Source: an uncultured Pseudoalteromonas sp.
GTDB lineage: Bacteria; Pseudomonadota; Gammaproteobacteria; Enterobacterales; Alteromonadaceae
Direction: 5' to 3'
DNA length: 64,000 bases
Assembly: GCA_947493455.1 (NCBI GenBank)
Contig: CANLRB010000009.1
Location: 124,001 to 188,000, forward strand
Positions 35,729 to 45,112 of this stretch are shown here, one piece after another. Both the position numbers and the translations under genes were made by a program. Numbering within the stretch: the first letter of the stretch is position 1; each line of letters begins with the position of its first letter. The notes beneath the pieces were generated by a model, which saw only the letters and a program-made list of their open reading frames with translations, was not told where the DNA came from and searched no databases.

Positions 35729-36229
35729 CTAACTTGTTTTTTTACGTCGTAATGGCTCAAGAGGTTGCGAAACATAACGCCACCAAACGTACTTCCAAGG
35801 GATCACTATCATAATTAAACAAATACCAATTAATGACCCTTTTACACTTACGATACCTGGGATTGGTTCGCCCGCTAAAAATGGTGGCAATGCGACAACA
35901 AGCAACCAAACAGCTTTCCACGCAATTTCATAAATCATAAGCGGTAAAAACGCCAAAGGACGAAAGAGTCCACCAATTGCCAATATGGCAAGTGTAAATA
36001 GCATAGAGTGGCCAAGACCGCGCCAGTTATTCCACTCTGAAGCCCCTTCTAAAATATAATTTAATTGCTTAAAGCCAAGTACAAACACCATACCCGCAAA
36101 AAAGACTCTCAGTCCCCACGTTTTCCAAAGTGGCACATGAGGAGCACCTTTTTGTGTTAAATGATTCTCGCTATGACTATTTGAGCCCGTGTTAGCGGCT
36201 TGGTTTTCAATTACAGATTTACTTTGCAT
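35729..36229 (-). CDS. Small polytopic membrane protein
   Basis: A 166-residue protein: a polar N-terminus (MQSKSVIENQAANTGSNSHS), then about four hydrophobic segments (VFFAGMVFVLGF, HSMLFTLAILAIGGLF, AVWLLVVALPPFLAG, LIGICLIMIVIPW). The C-terminus is basic and cytoplasmic (LRRKKTS). ATG 36229 is preceded by CGAGGTACGATT; a longer reading from 36256 is less likely. It is divergent from the membrane-AraC gene at 36394, which probably controls it. I do not recognise the family. Confidence 0.75.
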   Translation of the reverse strand: MQSKSVIENQAANTGSNSHSENHLTQKGAPHVPLWKTWGLRVFFAGMVFVLGFKQLNYILEGASEWNNWRGLGHSMLFTLAILAIGGLFRPLAFLPLMIYEIAWKAVWLLVVALPPFLAGEPIPGIVSVKGSLIGICLIMIVIPWKYVWWRYVSQPLEPLRRKKTS

Positions 36230-36393
36230 AATCGTACCTCGTTTTTTAAATTTCACCGCAATGCTGCCATTTATAAGGGGTTAACGAGCATCGAATTTGA
36301 AAATCGATGTACGAAAACAACAAAAAATAGCAAGATGATCGAAATAAATCGCTATTCATGTAAAATCACGACAGAAGTAAGAAGGAGTAAACA

Positions 36394-37458
36394 TTGGATC
36401 TGCTAAACATTGCGCAATTAATCATTGTGATATTAACCATGATATTTGCGGTCTGGCATTATCGCCTTCGAAAAGAGCATGTGTTGCATTTAGCTTTTGC
36501 CGTTTTCTGCGCGTCTTCATCAATGCATATTATGGCCAAACTAACAGCAGACTTTTGGACTCCTTATCACCATCTTATTGGCATATTTGGTTTTGCTACA
36601 TGCAGTGGATATTGGCTATTTGCCCGTGCTTTTTTTCGTAATAAAAACCCAATTAACCACCATCACCTGCTTTTTGTCGGTTTACTTGGCGCATGTCTGA
36701 TACTGCGTCATCTGTTGCGTTTTATTGAAAAATTATGGCTATTAGAGACTCACTGGTTGCCTTTAGTCGCAACCGTACTCTCTGAAGCAATTACAATATT
36801 ATCTTCCGGAATGCTAATTCTGGCGTTTTGGGAAGGCTACCGTGTATTGCAAAACACGGCGACAACACAACGTAAGATAACCACGATTTACCTGTCCTCC
36901 TTTATGATTTGCATTATCAGCGTGATGTTAATTGCCGCAGCCTTACCTGCTACTACGTTAGCAAACGGAGGACGCGACTGGCTTGTTGTGTTTGCTTATC
37001 TATTAATAATAACCACTACGCAGTGGCTCATTTGGTTTCGCCAATGTCAGCAAAAATTGCGAGAAAAAAACGCGAATCCAATTGCCAAAGACGAAAGTGC
37101 TCAAGAAGAAAGTTCACTCGCACAGCAAATTGAAACCTTGTTAATTGATGAAAAACGTTTTTTAGAATCAAATTTGCGCGTCGCCGATATAGCGCGTGAG
37201 TTGGATGTACCCGAATATCGTATTCGCGCTATTATGGCAAACTCTTTTAACGCAAAAAACTTTAACCATTACGTCAACCAACTGCGTGTTGAATACGCTA
37301 AAACCCTATTGAGCGCCTCTGACAAACAAGACTGGCCGGTACTTGTGGTTGGCATTGAAAGTGGTTTTGCATCAGCAGCGCCCTTTACTCGCGCGTTCAA
37401 AGAGTTTACAGGTTGCACCCCAGGGCAATATCGCAAACAGCAACTTGCAGCGGAGTGA
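36394..37458 (+). CDS. AraC-family regulator with membrane N-terminus
   Basis: A 354-residue paralogue in design of the 14402 regulator: six to seven hydrophobic N-terminal segments (residues 5-215), a linker, and a C-terminal AraC domain with two helix-turn-helix units (LRVADIARELDVPEYRIRAI; LVVGIESGFASAAPFTRAFK) ending TGCTPGQYRKQ. The start codon is TTG 36394, six bases after AGGAG (36383-36387); no ATG fits. It is divergent from the small membrane protein and convergent with an amidohydrolase. The ligand is unknown. Confidence 0.88.
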   Translation: MDLLNIAQLIIVILTMIFAVWHYRLRKEHVLHLAFAVFCASSSMHIMAKLTADFWTPYHHLIGIFGFATCSGYWLFARAFFRNKNPINHHHLLFVGLLGACLILRHLLRFIEKLWLLETHWLPLVATVLSEAITILSSGMLILAFWEGYRVLQNTATTQRKITTIYLSSFMICIISVMLIAAALPATTLANGGRDWLVVFAYLLIITTTQWLIWFRQCQQKLREKNANPIAKDESAQEESSLAQQIETLLIDEKRFLESNLRVADIARELDVPEYRIRAIMANSFNAKNFNHYVNQLRVEYAKTLLSASDKQDWPVLVVGIESGFASAAPFTRAFKEFTGCTPGQYRKQQLAAE

Positions 37459-37482
37459 TTCAATTAATTTAATATACAGCCA

Positions 37483-37507
37483 GGGCCATCGATATTTTTC
37501 ATGGCCC
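37483..37507. terminator. Hairpin between convergent AraC and amidohydrolase genes
   Basis: Stem GGGCCAT (37483-37489) / ATGGCCC (37501-37507), 11-nt loop containing five T. It probably ends transcription from both sides. Confidence 0.55.
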
Positions 37508-37522
37508 CGCAGCTGTCATATT

Positions 37523-38959
37523 TTAGTTAAGATTAAGTGCCAACTCACCTGCTTGCGTGTTCACCGTTTCGCCAGAAAAAAATACCTTAGCAATCGATTG
37601 CGTATTGCTTATATCGTCAAGCGGATTACGCTCTAAAAAGACTAAATTTGCGACTTTTCCAGGCGTAATTGAGCCGTGTTTATCTGCAATCTTAAGGTGC
37701 TTTGCCGCATTCATCGTCGCCATTTTTAGTATGTCTTTATTTGGAATGCCTGCATCAGCAAATAGTTGCATTTCTTGATGAACACTCAATCCCGGAATAA
37801 CCCATGGATTGCCTAAGTCTGATCCTATCGTCATTGGCACACCCGCTTTATATAGGCGTTTCACAAAGCCAAGTACTTTAGGCCATACTTTTTTAGCACG
37901 AATAAAGTCTTGCTCTTGCCATCCCATATTGAAGGTAAAAAATGTTTTCCAGTTGTTTACGAGCTCTGGGTGGACACGTTCAAGGCTAGGGTGTTCGGTC
38001 ACCATTTTAGAGTCGCCATAAAAGCTGTTTTTAAACACGATTAAGGTGGGATCAATATAAACCTGATTATCAGCCAATGCTTTGTACAGTGTTTTCATGG
38101 CTGGAGAGTCTAGGTCAACATGCTCATACCATTCAAAATGCGCAAACGTACCGGGGCGACCATTCTTTTTATATGCGGTTTGTGCGTCGGCAGTTAACAA
38201 TTTTGGTGAGATAGGCATCGCATGCACTAACCCGTTGATCTGCCAATTGGCAGCGTCAGTCCAAGTGACCTCTTCGAGGTGCCCAATCACCGTCATATCG
38301 AGTTCATGGCCTATTTTAATCGCGTCTTGCACTTGCTGTTGCGATAACCCTGAATAGAGCTTAATGATGTCGATACCCGCTGCTTTTTGTTGCTCAATCG
38401 CCTTTTGTAACGGCATATTTTTATTAATATCAACCACTAAGCCCTCGAATGCCCCTTGATTGAGTATTTCACCAGCAATTTTAGCGTTTGGTCCGAGTAA
38501 GCTACCGTCAGCAATTTTGTTTTTATAGCGTATATTATGCTCACTGCTTCCGCCTGGGTTTCTAATAAATGTCACCCCATAACGAAGTAATTCTCGCGCG
38601 TTCCAAGCTGCTATTTCGTCACTACTATGCGCATTAATCGCAAGGTTTCCATCAACTTTCTTAAAAGTCAGTTCACCTAACGAAATATGCGCATGGGTGT
38701 CAATCAACCCTGGCATCACGAATTGCCCGAGTCCATCTTCAGTTTCAAGCTGTGCATAGTGAGCTGGTAGGGTTTGGCCAACAAACTCGATTTTGTCTCC
38801 TTTGAGCACTAAATAGTGATTGTTTAGTACGGTCCCTGTATTTACATCAATAATATTAACGTTACGAAAGGATGTAATTGAATCGTGTGATTGGTTGGCG
38901 GTGATAGCCTGCGCTGAAAACAAGCAAACGGCAAGAACAAGGTATTTGATTAGGTTCAT
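37523..38959 (-). CDS. Secreted amidohydrolase (imidazolonepropionase-like)
   Basis: A 478-residue enzyme with signal peptide MNLIKYLVLAVCLFSAQAIT. The start at ATG 38959 follows GTGGAG; the frame opens slightly earlier at 38983. The metal-site motifs are HAH in GLIDTHAHISL, Lys in IDIIKLYSG, His in TVIGHLEE, His in NGLVHAMP and Asp in MTIGSDLGNP; it ends with HGSITPGKVANLVFLERNPL. This is the same group as the lipoprotein at 12905, acting on amides, dipeptides or similar substrates outside the cytoplasm. It is convergent with a membrane-AraC regulator. Confidence 0.87.
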   Translation of the reverse strand: MNLIKYLVLAVCLFSAQAITANQSHDSITSFRNVNIIDVNTGTVLNNHYLVLKGDKIEFVGQTLPAHYAQLETEDGLGQFVMPGLIDTHAHISLGELTFKKVDGNLAINAHSSDEIAAWNARELLRYGVTFIRNPGGSSEHNIRYKNKIADGSLLGPNAKIAGEILNQGAFEGLVVDINKNMPLQKAIEQQKAAGIDIIKLYSGLSQQQVQDAIKIGHELDMTVIGHLEEVTWTDAANWQINGLVHAMPISPKLLTADAQTAYKKNGRPGTFAHFEWYEHVDLDSPAMKTLYKALADNQVYIDPTLIVFKNSFYGDSKMVTEHPSLERVHPELVNNWKTFFTFNMGWQEQDFIRAKKVWPKVLGFVKRLYKAGVPMTIGSDLGNPWVIPGLSVHQEMQLFADAGIPNKDILKMATMNAAKHLKIADKHGSITPGKVANLVFLERNPLDDISNTQSIAKVFFSGETVNTQAGELALNLN

Positions 38960-39029
38960 AAAAACTCCACAAGTTAAGTACATTTATAACAGTGGAGCTT
39001 TTCGTTAAAACCTTACAAATTTTTTAATT

Positions 39030-39587
39030 TTATTTTAGCGTTAATAAATAACGCGTGTGTTTTTGCATGTGATGGCGGTTAATTAGCCATGCAAAAAACA
39101 ACCAAACAACGCCAAAAGCGTATCGTAGAACGAGATCACTTAGTAAATTATTAAGGACAAATAGCTCATAGGTAAACACCATACACAAGGCAACACTAAA
39201 GGTCGCGATTAAGTAATTAGTGTACTTTCCTCGTTGCAACGCCTCGCAGCTCATTTGTTGTTCAAACTTCAGCCAGTCTGTTGTTGAGCTTGTTATCATT
39301 CGAAGACTCTTAATCCGGCTTTTAGCCACCACAACAAAAGCAAGCCCACCAGCAACACACGCAAAAATAAGCCCGAGTTTTAAGTGAATTGCCCACGATT
39401 GACTAAAGGCTTTAATTAAAAGCCAGCCAACAACGAGCAAGATCGCCACTTCAACCAGAGTGATTGCTAATAAAGAAAGTCGCTTAATTAAAAAACGCTT
39501 TTTAAATTCAGTTTCATCAAATTGTTTGGTCGCTTCTTGCGACTGCCAAGTTTTCGACAACGATTCGATATCAAAATCATTGCTCAT
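39030..39587 (-). CDS. Four-TM membrane protein, likely partner of the ECF sigma factor
   Basis: A 185-residue protein with a polar N-terminus of about 35 residues (MSNDFDIESLSKTWQSQEAT) and four membrane spans (about 37-60, 67-88, 125-145, 150-170). It starts 30 bases after the ECF sigma gene and is read in the same direction. Its position and the exposed N-terminal segment suggest a membrane anti-sigma or regulatory partner, but no zinc-binding anti-sigma motif (HxxxCxxC) is present, so this is inference from context. Confidence 0.65.
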   Translation of the reverse strand: MSNDFDIESLSKTWQSQEATKQFDETEFKKRFLIKRLSLLAITLVEVAILLVVGWLLIKAFSQSWAIHLKLGLIFACVAGGLAFVVVAKSRIKSLRMITSSTTDWLKFEQQMSCEALQRGKYTNYLIATFSVALCMVFTYELFVLNNLLSDLVLRYAFGVVWLFFAWLINRHHMQKHTRYLLTLK

Positions 39588-39617
39588 ATTATTTACTCCT
39601 GCCCTAAAGTAGGATGA

Positions 39618-40103
39618 CTATTCATGCGACATCAACTCTGCTAAGGCTTGTTTTGCACGATTGATTCTGACCGCGATATTATTTTCACTCATACCTAATA
39701 TTTCGGCGATATCTTGTTGTTTAATGCCATCGAGATATAAGGTGATAATTTGTCTTTGTATTAAAGGTAATTGCCTAATTGCCTGCATTAACCGATCTAA
39801 CTGTTGGTTTTGCGCAACCCCCTGTTCAAGAGATGCCGTTGCAGGTAGTTCAAACTCTTCATTGCAGGTTGTTACTTGTTTAACCTGCTTTTTAACATGC
39901 CCTACCGCAACGTTGTGGGCAATTCGATAGCAAAACGTCTCTAAAGTGCTTTCTCCCCGAAAGCTACCTAATGCTTGCCAAATCGCCAGCGCCATTTCTT
40001 GTACAAGTTCATGCTGTAACTGAGGCATCACTTCATAAGTGGCGGCAACTCGTGCGAGCCGCGGCCAAAATGCCTCAAGCATTTTACCTTTGTCTTGTTT
40101 CAT
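39618..40103 (-). CDS. ECF sigma factor (sigma-70 family)
   Basis: A 161-residue ECF sigma factor. Region 2 is seen in ELVQEMALAIWQALGSFRGE and TFCYRIAHNVAVGHVKKQ (-10 recognition and DNA melting), region 4 in LPLIQRQIITLYLDGIKQQD and AEILGMSENNIAVRINRAKQ (-35 recognition). There is no region 1 or 3. It is first in a pair with a four-TM membrane protein and is one of two ECF systems in the window (other at 47436). Confidence 0.92.
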   Translation of the reverse strand: MKQDKGKMLEAFWPRLARVAATYEVMPQLQHELVQEMALAIWQALGSFRGESTLETFCYRIAHNVAVGHVKKQVKQVTTCNEEFELPATASLEQGVAQNQQLDRLMQAIRQLPLIQRQIITLYLDGIKQQDIAEILGMSENNIAVRINRAKQALAELMSHE

Positions 40104-40168
40104 AAATTATAATTATTGTTTTGTATAAACACATCAAAAAAGCTCGCCAGTAGCAAAGCCTAATTGAG

Positions 40169-40306
40169 TTACATCGCGAACTCTTTTGCAACAAAAACCA
40201 CAGCGCCAATGGCGACGATTAATTCTAATGCAACATACGCTAGACCTAGTTTTAGAATACGTTGCGACATTTTGCTTTGCTTAATTTTTTGAATAAGTTG
40301 GCTCAT
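40169..40306 (-). CDS. Small single-span membrane protein (45 residues)
   Basis: ATG 40306 is preceded by AAGGATTTTAAA, a good ribosome site; a longer frame from 40351 lacks one. The product begins MSQLIQKIKQSKMSQRILKL and has one hydrophobic segment (about 22-40, YVALELIVAIGAVVFVA). It lies just ahead of the ECF sigma gene on the same strand, about 65 bases upstream, so it may be in the same transcript. Function unknown. Confidence 0.55.
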   Translation of the reverse strand: MSQLIQKIKQSKMSQRILKLGLAYVALELIVAIGAVVFVAKEFAM

Positions 40307-40502
40307 TTTAAAATCCTTAGGTTTTGATTGATTCATGGTATTAGTGATCAATTAAAAATTTTCCTTACAGATTTTTTTAACTTTTTTATTAAAAATAAAT
40401 TAAAGGCCCTTAAAGTACTATAAACCCATTACAAAACAAAACCATAGGTAAGCAATAATAATACGTACGTATACCAAAACGGGTATAAAAAACAATTGGC
40501 GT

Positions 40503-40524
40503 AAAAAAGCAGCTTATCGCTGCT
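40503..40524 (-). terminator. Intrinsic terminator of the thioesterase gene
   Basis: Stem AGCAGC (40508-40513) / GCTGCT (40519-40524), loop TTATC; on the minus strand it is followed by TTTTTT (40508 to 40503). Confidence 0.7.
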
Positions 40525-40551
40525 ACTTAAATTTATAAAAACTAAAGCCTA

Positions 40552-40986
40552 TCAATTATTATCCATTTCATATTGCTTAAGTATGGTGAGCATATCGTTT
40601 GGAATAGGTGATTTTTGCCCTGTTTTCATATTAAACATCACCACATTCGCGTACCCAGTAGTGCATATTGCTTGCTGTGATTCACTAAACGCCTCATAGC
40701 GCATGGTAAAGCGATCTTCCTTAATATCGGTAATATATGAGCCAATATACAAGGTATCTGGAAAGGTAACCGGCCGCTTATATTGTGCATACGTATCACG
40801 GAGTACAGGGCTATGAGTCGGTTCTGATAAAATTGAAAGTAAGCCTGTTTGTTGTAAAAAATCAATTCGCGCGGTTTCAAAATAACGAAAATACGATACG
40901 TTATTTACATGCCCTAATGCATCCATTTCGCCCCACACCACATTGATTTTTGTGTTAATTGCGAACTTTTCTAAAAATTCTTGCAT
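40552..40986 (-). CDS. Acyl-CoA thioesterase (YbgC / 4-hydroxybenzoyl-CoA type)
   Basis: A 144-residue single hot-dog-fold protein. The active-site segment VVWGEMDALGHVNNVSYFRY contains the Asp and the H-V-N-N motif of 4HBT/YbgC thioesterases, followed by the helix ETARIDFLQQTG. Strands IGSYITDIKEDRFTMRYEAF and ICTTGYANVVMFNMKTG complete the domain. It would hydrolyse short or aromatic acyl-CoAs in the cytoplasm. The start follows GAGGCAATGTC. It is a monocistron with a terminator at 40503-40524. Confidence 0.88.
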   Translation of the reverse strand: MQEFLEKFAINTKINVVWGEMDALGHVNNVSYFRYFETARIDFLQQTGLLSILSEPTHSPVLRDTYAQYKRPVTFPDTLYIGSYITDIKEDRFTMRYEAFSESQQAICTTGYANVVMFNMKTGQKSPIPNDMLTILKQYEMDNN

Positions 40987-41166
40987 GACATTGCCTCAAT
41001 TTACGGTTAGTTGTTTCAGAGTAACAACTCATCGTACCAGCAGCAAGCATAATGGGATATACGAAAATTTCATCTCACAAAAGGCTAGCAATGTAACTAA
41101 CCTTTTCGATATAAAGTTTGTTTACTTTTTTATGGCTAAATTAGTTTGACCCGCTAATTTTAATCA

Positions 41167-42204
41167 TTATCGATTTGCTATGATTGCACCAATCGACTTA
41201 CTAATTTCAAACAGTTTTTTGTCTTTGTTATTGGTCATTAATATGATGATTAGATCTTCTTGTAGGTCATAAAAATAGAGCGCTTCGAAGTTAAAATTAG
41301 ACCCGTGATGATAGTATGAAACTAATTTACCATCTACATACTGCCCGTGCCCTAACGAAGCTTCGGCGTTGTCAGAAAACGCGCTGAACAAGTGAGCAAT
41401 AGAGTTATGATTAATCACTTTGCCGGTGAAAAGACTATTAACCCAAGTATACGCATCCTCGGTCGTTAAATACATAAGTCCTTTGATTGGAAAATCAAAT
41501 ACCGCATCATTTTTGCCGTCGTTGCCAAATGAAAACACAGCATTTGACTTATTTGGGTTTGCATTAAACAAAGCCTGAGTCATTTTAAGTGGTTTGAGTA
41601 TATGTTTTTCTACAAACTCAGCAAAAGGTAAGCCGCTTACCCGCTCAACAATTCTCATTTGTAGAAAAGTATTATGATTGCTATATAAATAATCACTGCC
41701 GGGTTCAAATTGTAGCTTACTAATTGTTCTCAATTGTTCAAGATCATCAGTATGGGCTTTGACCGCACGAAAATTAAATCGCGGCAAACCGCTGGTGTAG
41801 TTGAGTAAATGCTTAACTTGTATTTTTTCGGACCAAGCTGGCAACGCCAATCCAAAGGTTGATACCTTATCATTAAGGCTGAGTAGCCCCTTTTCTTTTA
41901 GCATCATAATAGCGACTGCATTAAATTCTTTTGTAATTGACCCAAGCGCAAATAAATTATCTTTTTGTAACTTATTTTGCTTGTCGCCACTTGTAAAACC
42001 AAGTTGACCATCGTAAACAATGCGCCCTTTATGAACCACCAGCGCATTACCATTGAAAAACTCTGCTTTATTCATAGCTTCCATATAGTCATTTATTGCC
42101 ATACTTACGTTAGTCTTGGCTAAAATATTTGCTGATTGTAAGACCATTATTAGTGCTGCTGTTAAAAGGGTAAAATTAAATCGTTTCATTGGCATATTCA
42201 TCAT
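41167..42204 (-). CDS. Secreted class C serine hydrolase
   Basis: A 345-residue beta-lactamase-family hydrolase with an N-terminal signal sequence (KRFNFTLLTAALIMVLQSAN). Motifs: Ser89-x-x-Lys92 in LGSITKEFNAVAIM, Tyr-Ser-Asn in DYLYSNHNTFLQ, and HHG in YHHGSNFNFEAL. Several Met codons (42204, 42201, 42195, 42189) could be the start and none has a clear ribosome site. It is divergent from the LytS/LytTR pair at 42359-44788, the same neighbourhood as the hydrolase at 28771, so regulation by that system is likely. Substrate unknown. Confidence 0.87.
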   Translation of the reverse strand: MMNMPMKRFNFTLLTAALIMVLQSANILAKTNVSMAINDYMEAMNKAEFFNGNALVVHKGRIVYDGQLGFTSGDKQNKLQKDNLFALGSITKEFNAVAIMMLKEKGLLSLNDKVSTFGLALPAWSEKIQVKHLLNYTSGLPRFNFRAVKAHTDDLEQLRTISKLQFEPGSDYLYSNHNTFLQMRIVERVSGLPFAEFVEKHILKPLKMTQALFNANPNKSNAVFSFGNDGKNDAVFDFPIKGLMYLTTEDAYTWVNSLFTGKVINHNSIAHLFSAFSDNAEASLGHGQYVDGKLVSYYHHGSNFNFEALYFYDLQEDLIIILMTNNKDKKLFEISKSIGAIIANR

Positions 42205-42358
42205 CGTGTTTAGTTGGCAACATGGTACAGTTGTTTTTTAAATTAATAACAAAGAAAGATCCCAACTGCTCATATCGCTATCGAATTGGCTCATTGGCAT
42301 ATTGGGCCATGTTGTAAACTTTGTTACGATTAACCCCGTACTTTAATTTGGATTGGTT

Positions 42359-44080
42359 ATGGCAATGGTAAGAACAGTTTCAAATTTATTATTGGTAAGC
42401 TGTTTGTTGTTACTTTTGAGTTTGAGCTTAAGAGCAAATTCTTTGGAAGCTACTGTCGAAGAGGTCTACTTTAAAATAGGTGATAATGAATCTTGGAAAC
42501 AGCCTACTTTGGTTCACCAAGATTGGCGAAAACGCAGTGTTAATAACTTACCGGCAGACAAAGGGACCTATTGGGCGCGTATTCATATCAACATTACCGG
42601 TTCTCAAAATAACCATGAAGCGCAACAAGCACTTTATTTATCAGTTTTAGGCGCATACGAAGTTTATTGGAACGGCTACTACTTAGCGAGAAACGGGGTC
42701 GTTGGTACACAAACAGAATCTGAAGTGCCAGGACATATATATAAAGTAGTCGCAATTCCAAATGAGCTTTGGACTCATGGCTCGCATATTATTAGTTTAC
42801 GGATATCTAATTTTAATTCGCCTAAACAGTTAAGAGAAAAATACTTCAATGTTTTTGTCGGGCCGCTCGATGAAGTAAATCGAGAATTCTATAGTGCCAA
42901 TTTACTCCCCCTTTTTATTTTAGGTGCATTAATCATTGTCGGGCTCTACTTTTTACAAGTTTATTTAGTCACGCTTAAACAAGCTTCAGTGATTATTTTC
43001 AGCGTATTGTGCTTTACAATTTCATTGCTTCTTATTGCTGAAACATGGAAGATTTATTTTGGTTACACCTATGATTGGCATTATGTCAGGCTCGTCATTA
43101 TTGAATTATTGACACTGGCTATCGCCGTTCTTTTACCCACTTTTTTTATCTTTAATTTCAAAATGAAGTTTAAGTTAGCGTGGTTAACAGCGAGTGGCTT
43201 AGTCGTATTATCCAGCTACTTTTTAAGTCACGGCTACGATGTTAAAAGCGCTAACTTATTAAGTGCTTCGTTTTTGATCTCAATTTTAATAGTAAGCGCG
43301 GCGCTGATAAACAAAAAGCAAGGCGCGTCATTACTGTTATGCGCCTTGATAGCAATCACTGTGTTTAGCATTATTTTTCCGTTTTCATTTCATGATAAAT
43401 ACTTTGTGCCAAGCTTTACCCTTTTTATTGGCTTTGTACTGAACTCACTTACGTTGCAAATGAAACAAACCCAAGTTGAAAGAGATCAAGCAACGCTCAC
43501 ATCAGCTCATTTAGAAATCGCATTACTTAGAAAAAACATCCAACCTCATTTCGTTTTAAACACGTTAACTTCTATTGAACAATGGATTGACGAATCTCCA
43601 AAAACAGCCATTAAGTTTATTCATGCGCTTGCAGCAGAATTCAGGGTACTAAATACTATTTCCAATGAAAAACAAATATGCCTGCAACAAGAGATAGCGC
43701 TTTGTGAATCTCATATCGAGATTATGAGCTATCGTAAAGATAAAACCTTTGTGCTAAAAGCCATCAATATTGACCCTAATCAATGGATCCCTCCGGCAAT
43801 AGTGCATACATTACTTGAAAATGCGCTGAGCCATAATAACTATATTGAATGTGAAGTAGTGTTCACGCTTGAACAAATAAAAGATCCAGATAAAGGCATT
43901 ACCACCTTATTGCTAAATTCGCCGATACAACGAAATAGAAAGCCCACGCAAGGGACAGGTACAGGCTTTAAATATATTTGCGCTAGGCTTAAAGAGAGTT
44001 ACGGTGATAATTGGCGCTTTGAAAATGAAGAATTAAATGATACTTGGATTGCAAAAGTGACTATTCCGTTAAAAACTTAA
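42359..44080 (+). CDS. LytS-type sensor kinase with periplasmic beta domain and 7 TM
   Basis: A 573-residue kinase. After a signal-like N-terminus, residues about 30-175 form a periplasmic beta-sandwich (YWARIHINITG, LYLSVLGAYEVYWNGYYLAR, ISLRISNFNS) like 7TMR-DISM sensor domains. Seven membrane spans run from about 180 to 365. Then comes the His_kinase domain (LLRKNIQPHFVLNTLTSIEQ) and an ATPase with LLENALSHNN and GTGTGFKYICARLKE. The spans and fold suggest sensing of an extracellular, perhaps carbohydrate-like, ligand. An in-frame TTG 42353 is an alternative start. The response regulator follows directly; a serine hydrolase is divergent. Confidence 0.88.
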   Translation: MAMVRTVSNLLLVSCLLLLLSLSLRANSLEATVEEVYFKIGDNESWKQPTLVHQDWRKRSVNNLPADKGTYWARIHINITGSQNNHEAQQALYLSVLGAYEVYWNGYYLARNGVVGTQTESEVPGHIYKVVAIPNELWTHGSHIISLRISNFNSPKQLREKYFNVFVGPLDEVNREFYSANLLPLFILGALIIVGLYFLQVYLVTLKQASVIIFSVLCFTISLLLIAETWKIYFGYTYDWHYVRLVIIELLTLAIAVLLPTFFIFNFKMKFKLAWLTASGLVVLSSYFLSHGYDVKSANLLSASFLISILIVSAALINKKQGASLLLCALIAITVFSIIFPFSFHDKYFVPSFTLFIGFVLNSLTLQMKQTQVERDQATLTSAHLEIALLRKNIQPHFVLNTLTSIEQWIDESPKTAIKFIHALAAEFRVLNTISNEKQICLQQEIALCESHIEIMSYRKDKTFVLKAINIDPNQWIPPAIVHTLLENALSHNNYIECEVVFTLEQIKDPDKGITTLLLNSPIQRNRKPTQGTGTGFKYICARLKESYGDNWRFENEELNDTWIAKVTIPLKT

Positions 44081-44095
44081 ATGGTTGGCAAAAAT

Positions 44096-44788
44096 ATGAA
44101 AGTTGTTATTGTTGAAGATGAAGTCATGATTGCACGCAGAATTAAAGGTTTCTGTGAACAAATATTGCAAGAAAAGTTAGATGCCATTATTCACTTTATT
44201 GATTTATGCGACGCTGAAGATTATTTAGCTGCTAACCCTATCGATTTACTGCTGTTGGACTTAAATTTGAATAATCACAACGGCTTTGATTTGTTAAAAA
44301 AAGCCTCAGCACAGGCATTTCATACAATTGTTATCTCAGCGAATACAGATAAAGCCATTGAAGCATTCGAGTATGGTGTATTAGATTTTGTAGCAAAGCC
44401 TTTTTCATTAGACCGCTTAGCAACCGCTCTAAATCGAGTAAGCGAAAATAAAGATTTAAATATAAAAACAAAATTTTTAGCGGTTAAAACGCAAGGGAGC
44501 ATTCGCTTACTCAAGCTTGAAGATATTGTGTATATTAAGGCAGCAAGGCAATACTCTGAAGTGTTTCTTATCGATGGTAGCATTGCTTTGCATGACAAAA
44601 ACCTAGAACGCCTGTTAACTATATTACCAAACAACTTCAGACGAGTTCATCGCTCATACGCCGTATCGCTTAACTATGTTAACGCAATCAATCGATTCCC
44701 AGGAACCAAATACGAATTAGAATTGAGCAATGGGCAGTCTATTCCACTCAGTCGTAATAATTACAACGATATCATGAATGAATTATAG
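44096..44788 (+). CDS. LytTR-type response regulator
   Basis: A 230-residue regulator beginning MKVVIVEDEVMIARRIKGF; an in-frame ATG at 44081, immediately after the kinase stop, would add five residues. The receiver has phospho-acceptor Asp55 (LLLLDLNLNN) and Lys in DFVAKPFSL. The LytTR domain (LEDIVYIKAARQYSEVFLID, FRRVHRSYAVSLNYVNAINR, ELSNGQSIPLSRNNY) binds direct repeats upstream of targets. It is the partner of the preceding kinase. Confidence 0.9.
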   Translation: MKVVIVEDEVMIARRIKGFCEQILQEKLDAIIHFIDLCDAEDYLAANPIDLLLLDLNLNNHNGFDLLKKASAQAFHTIVISANTDKAIEAFEYGVLDFVAKPFSLDRLATALNRVSENKDLNIKTKFLAVKTQGSIRLLKLEDIVYIKAARQYSEVFLIDGSIALHDKNLERLLTILPNNFRRVHRSYAVSLNYVNAINRFPGTKYELELSNGQSIPLSRNNYNDIMNEL

Positions 44789-45112
44789 CTTTGTGACTGG
44801 TCGACTCATGCTTTGTCCAAACTAAACATAGCAAAACTTACCTTTTGATATGCCACTAATACATGTTTAATACCGCTTATGCCGCGTTTTTAATTTTGAT
44901 AAGAGAACAACTATAGCCTGCAAGCTTTTGATTTTCAGTGAATGAGCGATTATTTAATAATTGGCATAATTGAAGGGGTGCACAAAACAATACCAAACCG
45001 GCTCAGGCAACTTCATATTTACCTAATTCATTGGTTATTATGATTCAAAAAATACGTATTTTGGTTCGAAAAATGCATAAGCACATTAATTACATTTAAT
45101 AGTGTCAAAATC
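44789..45112. other. Intergenic region with a 14-bp palindrome
   Basis: No gene seen in 324 bases. A perfect palindrome AAAATACGTATTTT occupies 45049-45062, 51 bases ahead of the next start, and could be an operator or promoter element of that gene. Confidence 0.45.
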
